From contig CM059975.1 of assembly GCA_030490835.1 (NCBI GenBank), forward strand, positions 36,674,133 through 36,738,132: a stretch of 64,000 nt of DNA. The letters are read 5' to 3'. Made by a program: the position numbers and the translations under genes. This document shows positions 48,296-59,069 of this stretch, one piece after another. Every line of letters begins with the position of its first letter. The stretch's first letter is position 1. This DNA is from Annona cherimola (Eukaryota > Streptophyta > Magnoliopsida > Magnoliales > Annonaceae). The notes beneath the pieces were generated by a model. That model was not told the DNA's origin. It was given only the letters and a program-made list of their open reading frames with translations, and did not search any database.

Positions 48296-48969
48296 ATGGC
48301 TTCAGCTTCCAGTGGATTCTTCGATGCTAATACTTGCACACATTACACCTGTTCATGTGGTGTACCCGTTATTATGTTGACGTCAAATACTAAAAGAAAT
48401 CCCGGTCGTCGTTTTCTTCGATGTCCATATTTCTGGGTTTGTTTTTCGCTACATTGCCTATTGATTCAATTATCTCATGTTCTTTATCACTATTAGTAAT
48501 CATGATAATTGTATAGATTGTTATTTACCATAGCTAAATTTATTTTTCTCAAATCAATAGGATCCAACTAAGTGTTGCAAATTTTTTAGATGGGTGGATC
48601 CAGGCTCTGAGATGAAGGTTGCGGCTGTATCAAAGGATGAAAGTAGGATAGAAGTACAAGACAACACAGATTCTACCCTTCCATCATGATGACCTTGTTG
48701 CAGATATTGGAGAGGTGGTGCAATGCGTTGCCGATTTAAGGGAGATCCAACTCGCAGAATTGAATGAAATAAAACAAATGCAGAAGCTCACAACAGATGA
48801 ATTGAAGGGTGAATGGCAACATCTAAAGGAAATCTTGGTCGTGAGGGATGTAGAACTGAAGGAGGCTTTTGCAAAGAGAGACTCGGAGGTGCTCAAGTTG
48901 AAGAGAGCAATGGTGCTCATTATTGCGATAGCTGTCATAGTTCTTTTTCATTATATCTATATGTTATGA
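48296..48969 (+). pseudogene. GRF zinc-finger / coiled-coil / membrane-anchor gene, frameshifted
   Basis: Exon 1 (48296-48436) starts MASASSGFFDANTCTHYTCS and contains CSCGVPVIMLTSNTKRNPG then RRFLRCPYF. A 124-bp GT-AG intron (48437-48560) is followed by DPTKCCKFFRWVDPGSE, completing a GRF zinc finger (a CCHC-like fold that binds nucleic acid). After a short linker the frame stops at 48687-48689. The continuation is one base off: HHDDLVADIGEVVQCVADL, a coiled coil (EIQLAELNEIKQMQKL through EAFAKRDSEVLKLK), then a C-terminal hydrophobic segment (VLIIAIAVIVLFHYIYML) ending at 48969. Small plant GRF proteins of this layout (At4g04775-like) are common near MULE-type genes. The single frame change makes it a probable pseudogene, unless another splice rescues it. 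Confidence 0.8.
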
Positions 48970-49163
48970 CTGGTATTGAGTTGGGCTTGCTGCTAGAGAG
49001 TGAATTGGAATGTTATATTGGAACGGTGAATCTCAACTTTTACATGTATTTGTTATGACTGGTATGAATCTCAATTTTTATCTTAGTATGTGTATGCATG
49101 AGCTTTTGCCGGCTTCAGGAACATGTGCTATAATTCTACCAATATTGGGTGTGGATATCGATA

Positions 49164-49575
49164 TTCTTTGTAGAGTTATAGTGTGTTCCTCTAGCTGTTC
49201 GCGGTAGGAAATAGGGATCAGGTAACATTGTGATTCTGTTTTCTATGAATATTGGGTATATGTAATATTCTTAGTTCTTACGCATATGAAGGATGTAAGA
49301 TAATGTCTGAAAGGTGGTTGTGCATGTTGATATTCTTTGTAGAGTTCTGCTGTGAGTTCCTCTGGCTATTCTCAATAGGGAATATGGGTCAGGCATCAGG
49401 TACTATTGTGATTCTGTTTTCTATGATTGCTGGGTATCTGTAATATTCTTAGACATATGAAGGGTGTAGGATAATGTCTCAGAGGATGATAATATTCTTC
49501 ATAGAGTTCTCGTGTGAGTTCCTTTGCTGTCTCTTGGTAGGAAATAGGGATCAGGCATCAGATATAACCATATAA
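49164..49575. repeat. ~160-bp tandem repeat, about 2.5 copies, in the GRF 3' region
   Basis: Copies begin near 49167, 49335 and 49490 with ATTCTTTGTAGAGTT, continue GTGAGTTCCTCTGGCT and GGAAATAGGGATCAGG, then TGTGATTCTGTTTTCTATGA. The last copy is partial. Confidence 0.8.
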
Positions 49576-50902
49576 GTTAATAAGTTATACGTCATTCTTT
49601 AGAGCAAGATATAAGATGTCTTATGCTAAGGAGAATGGAGAAAAAGGGCTATTTTTTTGCCTGTGCCTTTTGATTAATGCTTGGTGGGCTTAAAGATGCC
49701 TGATTGAGAATTAAGCTCATTTCTGCCTATCTCAATAATTTGGATTGGCCGTATGGGCAAATGCAGTAGATTTTTATAGGATGCCTTAATTGATAATGTG
49801 CTATACTCCTACCAATAATGGACGGCCATCTCCTTTATATTCCAAAATAGATTCAGAAAATCTTAGCAAGATTTAAGAAAATCCAAGAAAACCCATGGTC
49901 AGATCTCGACAAGATTTTGATATCTTGGTTAATATCTCCAAAGACAACAAGGATGTCCACATCCAACCGTTGTGCAGCCTGCAAATGCCTTAGGAGGAGA
50001 TGTCCGGAAGATTGGCTGCAAATGTGGTGCTCATAGAAATTGCAGCCATGAATGTCAATTGGTGGGTGTTCTTCAAATTGACATTAGAGTTTAGATGGAA
50101 AAGAAAACACAAGTGCAAATCGACGTATAACAAATCTCGATTACAAAATATCCTGTATATTTGTAACCATACTACGAATTTGTGAAATAAATGGGCACAT
50201 ACTCTTTCTAAATTGTAATTATCTGTGAATGAATAGACGTCGAAAGTTGTTTTTTCAGTCACAAAAATTAATTTTAAAAACAAGAATTATACAACCATTA
50301 GTCAATTAAACATATTACTCCAGCAAATGTAGATTATCTCTGTATCTAAACTAAACAGGGATGTCAGCAAGCAACTGCTTCCTCCATGTTTTTCAATCAA
50401 ACTCCTCTACCTCGGACACTAAAGGTGACAAACATGGTCAGCAACACTGCTTTCTGCATAAAAAGAACCACATATTAGGGGAAAGACAAAAAAAATGCAC
50501 AGTAGTAAAACAACTGAAGGTACTGCTAAAATTTTTTTAAGGCCCAACCAGGATAGACAATCAAGTCCAGATGTACCTCATGTAACTCATGCAACATGTG
50601 CACACACTGATAAAAATTCATTAGTCATCAACATCATCAACAAATGTAGCATGAACCATTAATGCGTCATCGGCTAAATTGAATGTAGAGGAGTGGACTA
50701 AATTTGCTTGTCAAAATTAATTTTCTAGGGACCTGCCATTCTGTAACACTTATGATTCATGTAAGATGGCTGCAACATAATTGAAACTGGAGATGGTGAG
50801 AACAAAAAAAAGAACCCAAATGCTACAAACGCTACCCAGTTCCACACAAAGAAATTCCTACAATAATGCCTAGAACCAAAATCAATACACCAGCATGGAG
50901 AG
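49576..50902. other. MULE interior, unrecognised
   Basis: Non-repetitive sequence with no convincing ORF. The minus strand may hold further decayed NBR1 exons downstream of the recognised piece, but I could not identify any. Confidence 0.4.
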
Positions 50903-51307
50903 ATCAATCTTTGTGCCGCATAGCCAAGCAGCAGTACCATCGTTACGCATTCTCTATACCTTTGTAAAATGGGCTCCTGGAGGCATCAAAGTTCCATCCA
51001 TGACATTCACATGTAAGATAAACCGACTTTCTAACTTTGAAATCAATGGTCTCATTCAACAGGTTTGACTTAAATGTGCTAGTGGGCCATGGAGCAGTTC
51101 GTCCCACACCAAAAAAGTTTTATTAACTGACGTAAAACTCAATCAGGGTGTTACACAAAGAAAGCAGAAGCAAGAAAAATTCGAAGAAAATACCATACAG
51201 GGATGCGAGATCTTAGAGATTGATAACTAGCTCGGTCAATCCTAGTATAATCAGTTGCATTTCCCATTTTTGCGTAACAAACTCTGCACAGATCATAGTC
51301 TTCTTCA
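50903..51307 (-). pseudogene. NBR1: Captured NBR1 fragment (ZZ and FW domain exons)
   Basis: NBR1 is the plant selective-autophagy receptor with PB1, ZZ zinc finger, four-tryptophan (FW) and UBA domains. A minus-strand exon starting at 51307 after a TTTCTGCAG acceptor reads EEDYDLCRVCYAKMGNATDY then TRIDRASYQ, the C-terminal half of the ZZ finger. Further along (about 51040-50903) comes KLESRFILHVNVMDGT, then LMPPGAHFTKV, a TAG at 50954-50956 where the family has Trp, and RMRNDGTAAWLCGTKID, the start of the FW domain. PB1, the rest of FW and UBA are absent or unrecognisable. Splice-site remnants mean capture from genomic DNA. It lies inside the MULE near the right TIR, opposite in orientation to the transposase. 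Confidence 0.8.
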
Positions 51308-51414
51308 CTGCAGAAGAAAAGAAGAAATCAATGAAAACTTGCAACGTTTTTACAAAGAAATGTAGAGTTGCGAGGATGCGAACAAATAAATGTATGTTTA
51401 CAGAACCCGTTGGA

Positions 51415-51574
51415 TCCGGCACTGACAGCCCAAGCGGGAGGGAGGAACTGACCAGTGGAGAGAGTGGCAAGGGAGAGAGACCGAGCGGGGGGAGACGAGA
51501 GAGGTGCAAGCGAGAGAAATCAAGAGCAGGAGATCGGCAACAAGAGAGAGAAATCGGGAGCAGGGGAGATCAGG
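51415..51574 (-). repeat. Extra partial copy of TIR-type sequence inside the right TIR
   Basis: GC/purine-rich sequence repeating words of the right TIR (GGGAGGGAGGAACTGACCAG, GCAAGGGAGAGAGACCGAG), just inside the TIR boundary. There is no matching stretch on the left side, so the right end carries an extra internal duplication. Confidence 0.75.
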
Positions 51575-52665
51575 ATGGGTGCTGGGGCGAAAATTTTGGA
51601 GCAGATTCTAAGCCAAAAAAATAAGCGGAGAGCAGAACTAGGAAGCTGAAAAAATTAGCAGAGAGAGTAGATAGCAGAGAGAGCAAATAGGAAAGACGTA
51701 ATCTAAGTACCTGGGGCGGAGAACGACGTTGTCAGAGCAGGGGAGATAGGGAAGATCGTGATCGCTGTCCGGGTAGAGGGTGCCACCGCCGGTGCTGGGG
51801 TGGAGAATGCCGCTGCCGGTCAGATCGGGATCGCTGCCAAGGTGGAGGGTGCCGCTGCCGGTGCTGGGGCGGAGAATGCCACTGTCGGAGATGAGGAAGG
51901 AGAAAGGACGAGAATGGGGAGAGAGAGTGGCAAGAGAGAGAGACCGAGTTGCAAGGGAGAGAGGTGCGGGACCAGCAGGCAACAGCGGGGTAGATCGAGG
52001 GGTGCGGGAGGGAGCAGGAGGGAGGAACCGACCAGTAGAGAGAGTAACAAGGGAGAGAGACCGAGCAGGGGGAGACGAGAGAGGTCTCCGGCTAGAGAAA
52101 TCGGGAGCAGGAGATCGGGAGAAAGAGAGAGAAATCGGGAGCAAGGGAGATCGGGATGGGTGCTGGGGCGGAGAATGCCGGAGATCGGGAGCAAGAGATA
52201 TCGGGATCACTACCGAGGTGGAGGGTGTCGCTGCCGGTGCTTGGGCGGAGAATGCTGCTGTCAGAGATGAGGGAGGAGAGAGGTGCTGAGCAGGAAGGAG
52301 AGAGAGTGGCAAGGGAGAGAGACCGGGCCGAGGGGGGAGAGGTGCTGGACCATCAGGCAGCAGCGGGGTAGATCGAGGGATGCGGAAGGGAGCGGGAGGG
52401 AGGAACTGACTAGTAGAGAGAGTGGCAGGGGGGAGAGACCGAGCGGGAGGGAGTGGGAGAGAGAGAGAGAGGCGGGTGCCCCTGGGCAATTTTTCCCACT
52501 GACAGGAGCTGGGTCGTTGCATTCCAGCATTGAATGCGCCTGATTCCGCGCAGGCCTGCACCCTTGCTGATCCAACGGATGAAATTAGACGCGCCCGATC
52601 GGACGGCTGCGAGGGAGGGTCGGAGAAAGGGTGACCGAACGACCGGTCGGAAAAGATCAGAATTC
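51575..52665 (-). repeat. MULE right terminal inverted repeat (~1.09 kb)
   Basis: Reverse complement of 44290-45378 with scattered substitutions and a few short indels. It ends GTCGGAAAAGATCAGAATTC, then the target duplication. The 348-codon minus-strand ORF (51638-52684) mirrors the left TIR ORF and starts outside the element. Confidence 0.95.
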
Positions 52666-52674
52666 TTTTAATTT

Positions 52675-54859
52675 TATATTTCAATCAATTTTTGTATCAA
52701 GTACCTTTCTTCAAACCTAATTATTTTTTGACAAGTCAACTCTATCATAGTTGTGAAGGCGACATTGTAACAACCATGTGCTAGTCACACAGATTTAATT
52801 CGCGTAAAGATGGCAATAGGTATGAGCAAGTCGTGTTAGCGTACAATGGTGAATAGGGTTGAGAATTGGTGTGGGTATATCCATGACTACCTTTGACCCG
52901 TTTTTGCCAAGTAAAACTAATATTTTTTTATCCGATATAGGAATGTGTTAGAAATTTTGATCTGAATTTAGAAATAGAGTTGGTATGAGTTAACCATGCC
53001 CCGACTTGAAGAGTCCTAATCTACCACACACACATATATATTTATTAAAAATGATAAGCCTATGTGTAAAATATTTTTTTATTGGAATATGTGTAAAATG
53101 TTATTATCATTTTCTTTTAGAATTCTCATATTAATTAAATTAACTATATAGATAATATAAGAACTAATTTATTTAGAAAAACAATATAAGAATCAAGAAG
53201 AAAAATTTGCGGATATATATGACTCTTATGTATAACTATGTATTAGCCTATTTTATTTTTTTGATTGGTGTATATTTTACATTATATCACAACTTGTATT
53301 ACAATCAGCTCTAAGACAATTCTTACGAGTCTTTAAAAGGAAACTATGAGCTCCTAAATATCAAGAAGAAAGACCAAATGCTCCCAAATATCACGGGAAA
53401 GACAATGCTCTCAAATCACCTATACCCAGATACCAAATCAGGACTTTATAAAAAGCTATGTACAACCTATTTTATTAAAGCCACATTATATTTACTCATG
53501 TTTCGTTTTAGCAATGATATATTTTTATTCATTATAAAATATTAAAGCATACAATATTTAAATTTAGCATAGATATATTTTTATATTCGATAATATGTAA
53601 ATTATTAAAATTATCTTATTTGACCAATATTTTTCACTCAATTCGCTATTCCAAAACCAATCTGATACCAACTCAAAATTTATCTGAAAACCTATTGAAA
53701 AAGATGAAGTTCAACCCAACTTTATCCCCCCTCGGTATAAAATAGAGTCAAATAAATTTTTAAAAAGTAAGATCAGAATTTAGTAAACCCTGACCCGCCT
53801 AATTCCACCCTACTAGCGATCAACTCAAGAGTGAACAAGAACAAGCTTTTACATAGTACTACTCTGAAAACATAGTGTTAGTAAGAACTATTAATTTTTC
53901 TCCATGTGGGCTTCATTACTGGCAAATATAGGATGGTTATATATACATTCTCTAGTCTAACATTTTCTTTTTGAAGCACACAAGCAGCCACCACTAGCCT
54001 CATGCACTACGTAGGGTATTTGAATCCCCTCGAGGTATGGATATTATTATTCCCGCCATAATGTGAGATTAAGTTGTAGGAAGGGAGCTTATGGGTCTCC
54101 CAAGTTATATAGGTTAATTATTTTCATTTTTATGTTAAATAAATTTTATAGCTTATTCGAGTATATAAGAAAATGTGCATATGTATTTGAAAGTTGTTGC
54201 GTATTTTACAAATTATACCGACTATATTTTTTTGTTGTATAGTCATTTAATAACATATATAAGTTATACATTTTTGACACCTTAGATAAAATTGATGATA
54301 TTATATTTTTATTAATTATACAGGAAATACTGATTTTATAAAGATGCTAGAAAATCATGAATTTGTATCTACATATTTTATGATTGTTTTTACAGATTAT
54401 TCAAATTCTCATGAACTAATTCGATAGATTTTATAGATCATTTGTATATTCTATAAAAAGAATTAGACAATAAAATTTAGACACTTGTTTAATTTTTATT
54501 AAATTCCTATATTGAACATATTATTTAATTAATATCTTTAATAAACTTAATAACTTTAATTTATATTTTTACTTATTGAATAAGTACAAAATAAACTCTA
54601 TACATTATAATTATGCAGATTGAAGTGACATGGTTTAGTTTGATAATAACAAAGCTTTTTTACCAATAATTCAATAGTATTTGTCACAAAATAATTCAAT
54701 TATGATAACTTATTTTAAATTTAAAAAATTATGATAAGGTTGAAAGTAAATTTTACAAACTACATATAACAAACCTATTAATTAAGACAAGTGAGTTAGT
54801 GCGTTGAGCTACTTGAGCAACTATCAATTGCAGTCTACTTGCTCCCTCCTATTATTTTT
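52675..54859. other. Non-coding, AT-rich, possible decayed SINE near 54.0 kb
   Basis: No ORF with features. At 54010-54130, GGGTATTTGAATCCCCTCGA resembles a pol III B box and is followed by text like other SINE bodies here, but no A box or target duplication is visible. Confidence 0.4.
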
Positions 54860-56007
54860 ATTTTTAACATAGTTGGTCTCAAAAATTTAAAGATTGAATA
54901 AATTAGCCTCGTGTTTATTTTGACAAATTTTATTCCACATGTCATATCATTGACCGAAAAATGATTATAATCTAAAATTTTATATAATAATCATTCGAGA
55001 ATATTCATTAATGGTAATTTTAACTATTCTTCCCTTAGTAATTTTATTTTAATAGGGGTAGTATCAAAATTATTTGACACTAAGTAAACTATTCACACAA
55101 ATTTTTTTCGTACATAATCGAGTCAAAAATAATGTATTGTCCATGTGGAAACATTATGTGATTGGCAATCTGAATTATTTATACCAGAAGTATTTTTTAA
55201 ACATGGGTGGTGTCAAAAATTTTAAGCATCGAATAAATTAGTAGTACAAATTTTATTCAGTAGCCTATATAATAGACTTGGAAGTAATTCTAATAGAAAA
55301 GAATATAATGTAATATTCACGTCACAATTTATTTTTACAAGTAATTTGAAATATTCTCCTCTTAAGTAATTCTATTTTTAACATGAGTGTGGTATCAAAA
55401 TTATTAAACACTAAATAAATTATCTACATAAAATTTACTCAACATCTCGTATTGTTGAATAAAAAATAATTATAATCTAGAAGAAATTTGTTTAATGGGC
55501 ACTAAGTATATAAATTAATGGGTAATTTTAATTATTCATCTATAAGTAATTTTATTTTTACCAACGATTGTACTGAAATTATTAAAAGTCATAAATTAGT
55601 TGCATAAAATTTATTCAGCACCTCCTATTATTGATCTCATCATCATCATAAGTCATTTCCTACCTAGGTAGGGGCCTCCTATTATTGATCTAAAAATAAT
55701 TATTTTATATAATATCCACGTGAGAATACTATCTAATAGATAACTTTAATTATTTATCCATAAGTAATTTTATTTTTAAGTGGGTGGTATCAAAATTATC
55801 ACACATCGAGCATAAATTTTATTCAGCACCCTTTATCATGGAACTCAAAATAATTATAATCTACAAAAAATAATATAAGGTTCGTGTGAGAGCAATATTT
55901 AAGAGTAATGTTAATTATTTATCATAGAAGTAGTTTTATTTTCAATAGGGGTGATATCGAAATTAATAAGCAGCGAATAAATTAGCTACACAAATTTTAT
56001 TTAGAGG
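54860..56007. repeat. ~180-bp satellite-like tandem array, about 7 diverged copies
   Basis: Copies start near 54860, 55046, 55198, 55378, 55559, 55777 and 55942. The unit core is GGGTGGTATCAAAATTATTA, then CTAAATAAATTAGCTACA, AAATTTTATTCAGCACCT, AATAATTATAATCTA, and TAATTTTAATTATTCATC then TAAGTAATTTTATTTTT. Divergence between copies is high. Confidence 0.85.
55638..55674 (+). mobile_element. 37-bp insertion with a perfect 17-bp target duplication
   Basis: CCTCCTATTATTGATCT occurs at 55621-55637 and 55675-55691, on either side of CATCATCATCATAAGTCATT then TCCTACCTAGGTAGGGG. The insert resembles the short CATCATCATAAG...GGGG tail of known plant retroposon sequences. It looks like a severely truncated retroposition into one unit of the satellite; the other units lack it. 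Confidence 0.8.
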
Positions 56008-57118
56008 AGGTTGCACCAAAACATGTTAGTTGTGGACATCACTAATGCATGCAAATATTGAACACTTTTGAATATTTGTAATTTTACCATTTACTAGTAT
56101 TATTTAATATTTTTAATTTTAAAAATAAAAAATCAACTTTTTGTCTACTCACATGAAAATTGAAAATTGGTTTTTACAACTTTAAAATTCAAAAAAATTA
56201 AATAAAATCAATAAACAATAAAATTATGTATAATAAGTATATGTCTAGGCCCATAATGATGAAAATTCAAAAAAAAAATTAGAAAGGGTAGCGCAGTTGC
56301 TTTTGAAATTCCCTCGCACATGGCATTTCAAATCATTTGTTTACCCTTGAAATCATTTGTATCCAAGTGCACAAGACCCGATTTGTGATACATGTATACA
56401 ATATACATGATAAAATTATTTGATTTACAAGGTCAAATTCCAAATATTATCACATTTTTTACTCTTATTTCCAGATACAACCATGCATTTACAAAAATGT
56501 CGAGATACTTCCAAATATGATAACAGCTTCATCTGTATGTACTTAAAATATCATTGATTTGAAACTTAAATCTTAGAAGAAATAAGTTATTTATGTGTAT
56601 CATTAAAAAAAAAAAACAAGAGTATACAGCGATTTGCCATGAAAATGTTTTTTCACATGAAAAGGAAGAGAAAAATTTAAGTTTAGCCCTATGTTCACTT
56701 TATCAGTCAATCTAAGAAAAAATATTTTCTAGCCTATATTATTAATTTTATTGAAAAAATTTAATAGTACGATAAAATTTTTAAATAAAAATAAAAGTAA
56801 TTTTAAAAAGCATGAAGATATAAATATATAATTATAAAAGCATAATTAGAACATAAAGATCTACATAAAAAATATTATTTAGTGATGCAAAGAAACACAT
56901 ATTTGTAACTAAATATTATTAGATTGTATATATTCTCTTGAATTAATATGTAAATTTAATGTAATAAAAGTATATAAAACTATTATATCATATATCATAT
57001 TTTTTTATTAATCCATGTATTTAATGTACTAAAATATATTAAAATATTTAGAACTTAGAAAATCGAAACCGAATAATAATATTAAGCCATCCAAAAGTAT
57101 ACCTTCAACAAAAATAAA
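56008..57118. other. Non-coding, AT-rich
   Basis: No gene or defined repeat that I can support. Confidence 0.45.
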
Positions 57119-58060
57119 ATTTTTATAGGTTCAAAATTACATATCCAGTGGTGGTATCATGGTAAGCTGTTGTGACTCACAAGGAGCTGGCACGGGTTTC
57201 AATTTTTTATGGGGGTATTTTCACAAGTGTCTTCTCGAGTTGCGGGGGTTTTACAATTCCTCTTGGTACTGGAGTTCTCCTACAAATTTTCCCGGTGAAG
57301 GGTTTTGAAGGAAAAGAAAATTTTATATTGTGAGGGTTGTAAATGCACTTAATTGTAATATCAATTATCACGCTATATAAAAATCTCAATAAAAAAATTA
57401 CATATCTAGTGTAGCATGGGTGTTAATATATTAATCTTCTCAAGCAAATAATATAATTTTTTAGAAATTTTTACTAATATCCAAAATATGTAAGTTAAAA
57501 ATTATGATATGTAGCAAAATGCTAATTTTTTTATAGAACTTAATTAACCCATCTAAAAGTATAACTTTATACAAAACTTTTATAGCTTCAAAATTACGTA
57601 TCCAATATGGGTATTGTTATAATATTCTACTCAAGCAAATAAGGAGTACATAAGTTTTAAATTTTTTTAATAATTTTATATAAAATATGTAAGTTAAGAA
57701 TTTATAATACGTAGCAAAGGTTAATTTTTTATTGTGGAATTTTATATAGAAATATAAATTTTAGAAGCTTATAAAAATAAAAGTTAGGTAGTATGCCGAA
57801 CATAACAACGAACAGGTGAATGATTCACATCAAATTAGTGACCGAACTTTTATAGGTTCAAAATTATATATCCAATATGGGTATTGTTATAATAACCTAC
57901 TCACGCAACTAAGGAATACATGTTTTTAAAATTGTTAATAATTTTACATAAAATATGTAAGTTAAGAATTTATGATACGCAACAAAGGCTAATTTTTTTT
58001 ATTATAAAATTTTATATAGAAATATAAATTTTAGAAGCTTATAAAATTAGAAGTTACATA
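57119..58060. repeat. Tandem repeat of ~200-275 bp, three copies
   Basis: Copies start with TTTTATAGGTTCAAAATTAC near 57121, 57577 and 57849, and share CTCAAGCAAATAA, AATATGTAAGTTAAGAATTT and TAGAAATATAAATTTTAGAA. Copy 1 contains the SINE. Copy 2 continues into AGTATGCCGAACATAACAAC and ATGATTCACATCAAATTAGT. The same continuation of copy 3 is found only at 62184, beyond the hAT element. Confidence 0.85.
57136..57411 (+). mobile_element. SINE with 15-bp target duplication
   Basis: ATTACATATCCAGTG at 57136-57150 and ATTACATATCTAGTG at 57397-57411 flank a 246-bp element. It begins GTGGTATCATGGTAAGCTG (A-box-like), has a B-box-like GGCACGGGTTTCAA and ends AATCTCAATAAAAAA. The element interrupts a tandem repeat whose other copies show the uninterrupted target. 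Confidence 0.9.
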
Positions 58061-59069
58061 GGTCGCATTAGGTGTGTTAACGATCAGCTTGAACGGGTTG
58101 GAACCTAATCCTAATCCTAACCCATTTAATATACTTAACCTTAATCTGTTTATTAACCCATTTAAAAAGTTTTAACCCTAACTCATTTACAACCTATTTA
58201 ATAAACGGGTTAATGAGTTATTAACGGGTTATATTTATTACTAATTTTAATGCTAAAAATCTTCAATAAAGTTTGTAAAATTAAATAAATTAAATAACTC
58301 AAAGTTCACGTACCTGAATTTAATCTATTTTGGCTTGAAAACATGAACTCTAATATCAAGTCATCTCTTTAATACCAATTCCTATTTCAAAATACAACAT
58401 ATTTTATTTCTATCAAACAATTCAATCAACATTATAAATATGGAACTCATAAACATATATTTGAGAAGCACCAAGAAAGACTTCCATTAAAAAAATAAGA
58501 CTTTCGTTATAATAAACTTAAACAATCATACTTCAAAAGCTCGAATATCACATATTGTTACACATTATTGTCTTAAGATACATAAAAATGAGTAGAGTTT
58601 AAAGTTCAAACAACTTCAATCTAAAAGTAAAAAACAACAAACAATTGTCTTCTACTCTCCAAACAACAAATAATTGTCTTCTGCTCTCCAAACTTGATAG
58701 TTCTTCATCCATTTTCACCCTTTTATGCAATAACACTTTAATCCTAAAAATATATAGTAAAATAAAATAGATATTAGAAAACAGTTAAACATATAAAATT
58801 AAAAACTATATAAGCTATCTAAATTTTTATTATTACCTTAATTAAGATCCAACTATTTGAGAAAATCAATACTTGTCTTAAGATTAGTAGAAGCTGTTAT
58901 AGTTGTAAAATTATTTAAAAATGCCAATAAAAATGTGAATAGAAATAAAATAGTATAGTATGAAGTATGAAAATTAGTTTAAAAAGATAAATAGTAATTA
59001 CTTAATTCAGTTGCTTCAATTTCTGTCAAGTTATCCTCAAGTCCTATGGGTTGTGGTGATGCTTTGATG

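Larger units (their letters stand above)
44281..52674 (+). mobile_element. Mutator-like element (MULE), 8376 bp, with 9-bp TSD
   Basis: The element spans 44290-52665. Target duplications are TTTTACTTT (44281-44289) and TTTTAATTT (52666-52674), 8 of 9 bases identical. Terminal inverted repeats of about 1.09 kb start GAATTCTGATCTTTTCCGAC. Inside are a FAR1/FHY3-type transposase (45682-48120), a GRF zinc-finger gene (48296-48969), a tandem repeat (49164-49575) and a minus-strand NBR1 fragment (50903-51307). The 9-bp duplication, the very long TIRs and the MULE-type transposase agree with the Mutator superfamily. The transposase is broken, so the copy cannot move on its own. TIR copies are about 95 percent alike by eye, so insertion is relatively recent. 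Confidence 0.9.

Noticed and set aside
54772..54850. Second tRNA-like or SINE head
   Set aside because: GTTAGTGCGTTGAGCTACTTG is reminiscent of a tRNA arm, but there is no B box at the right distance.
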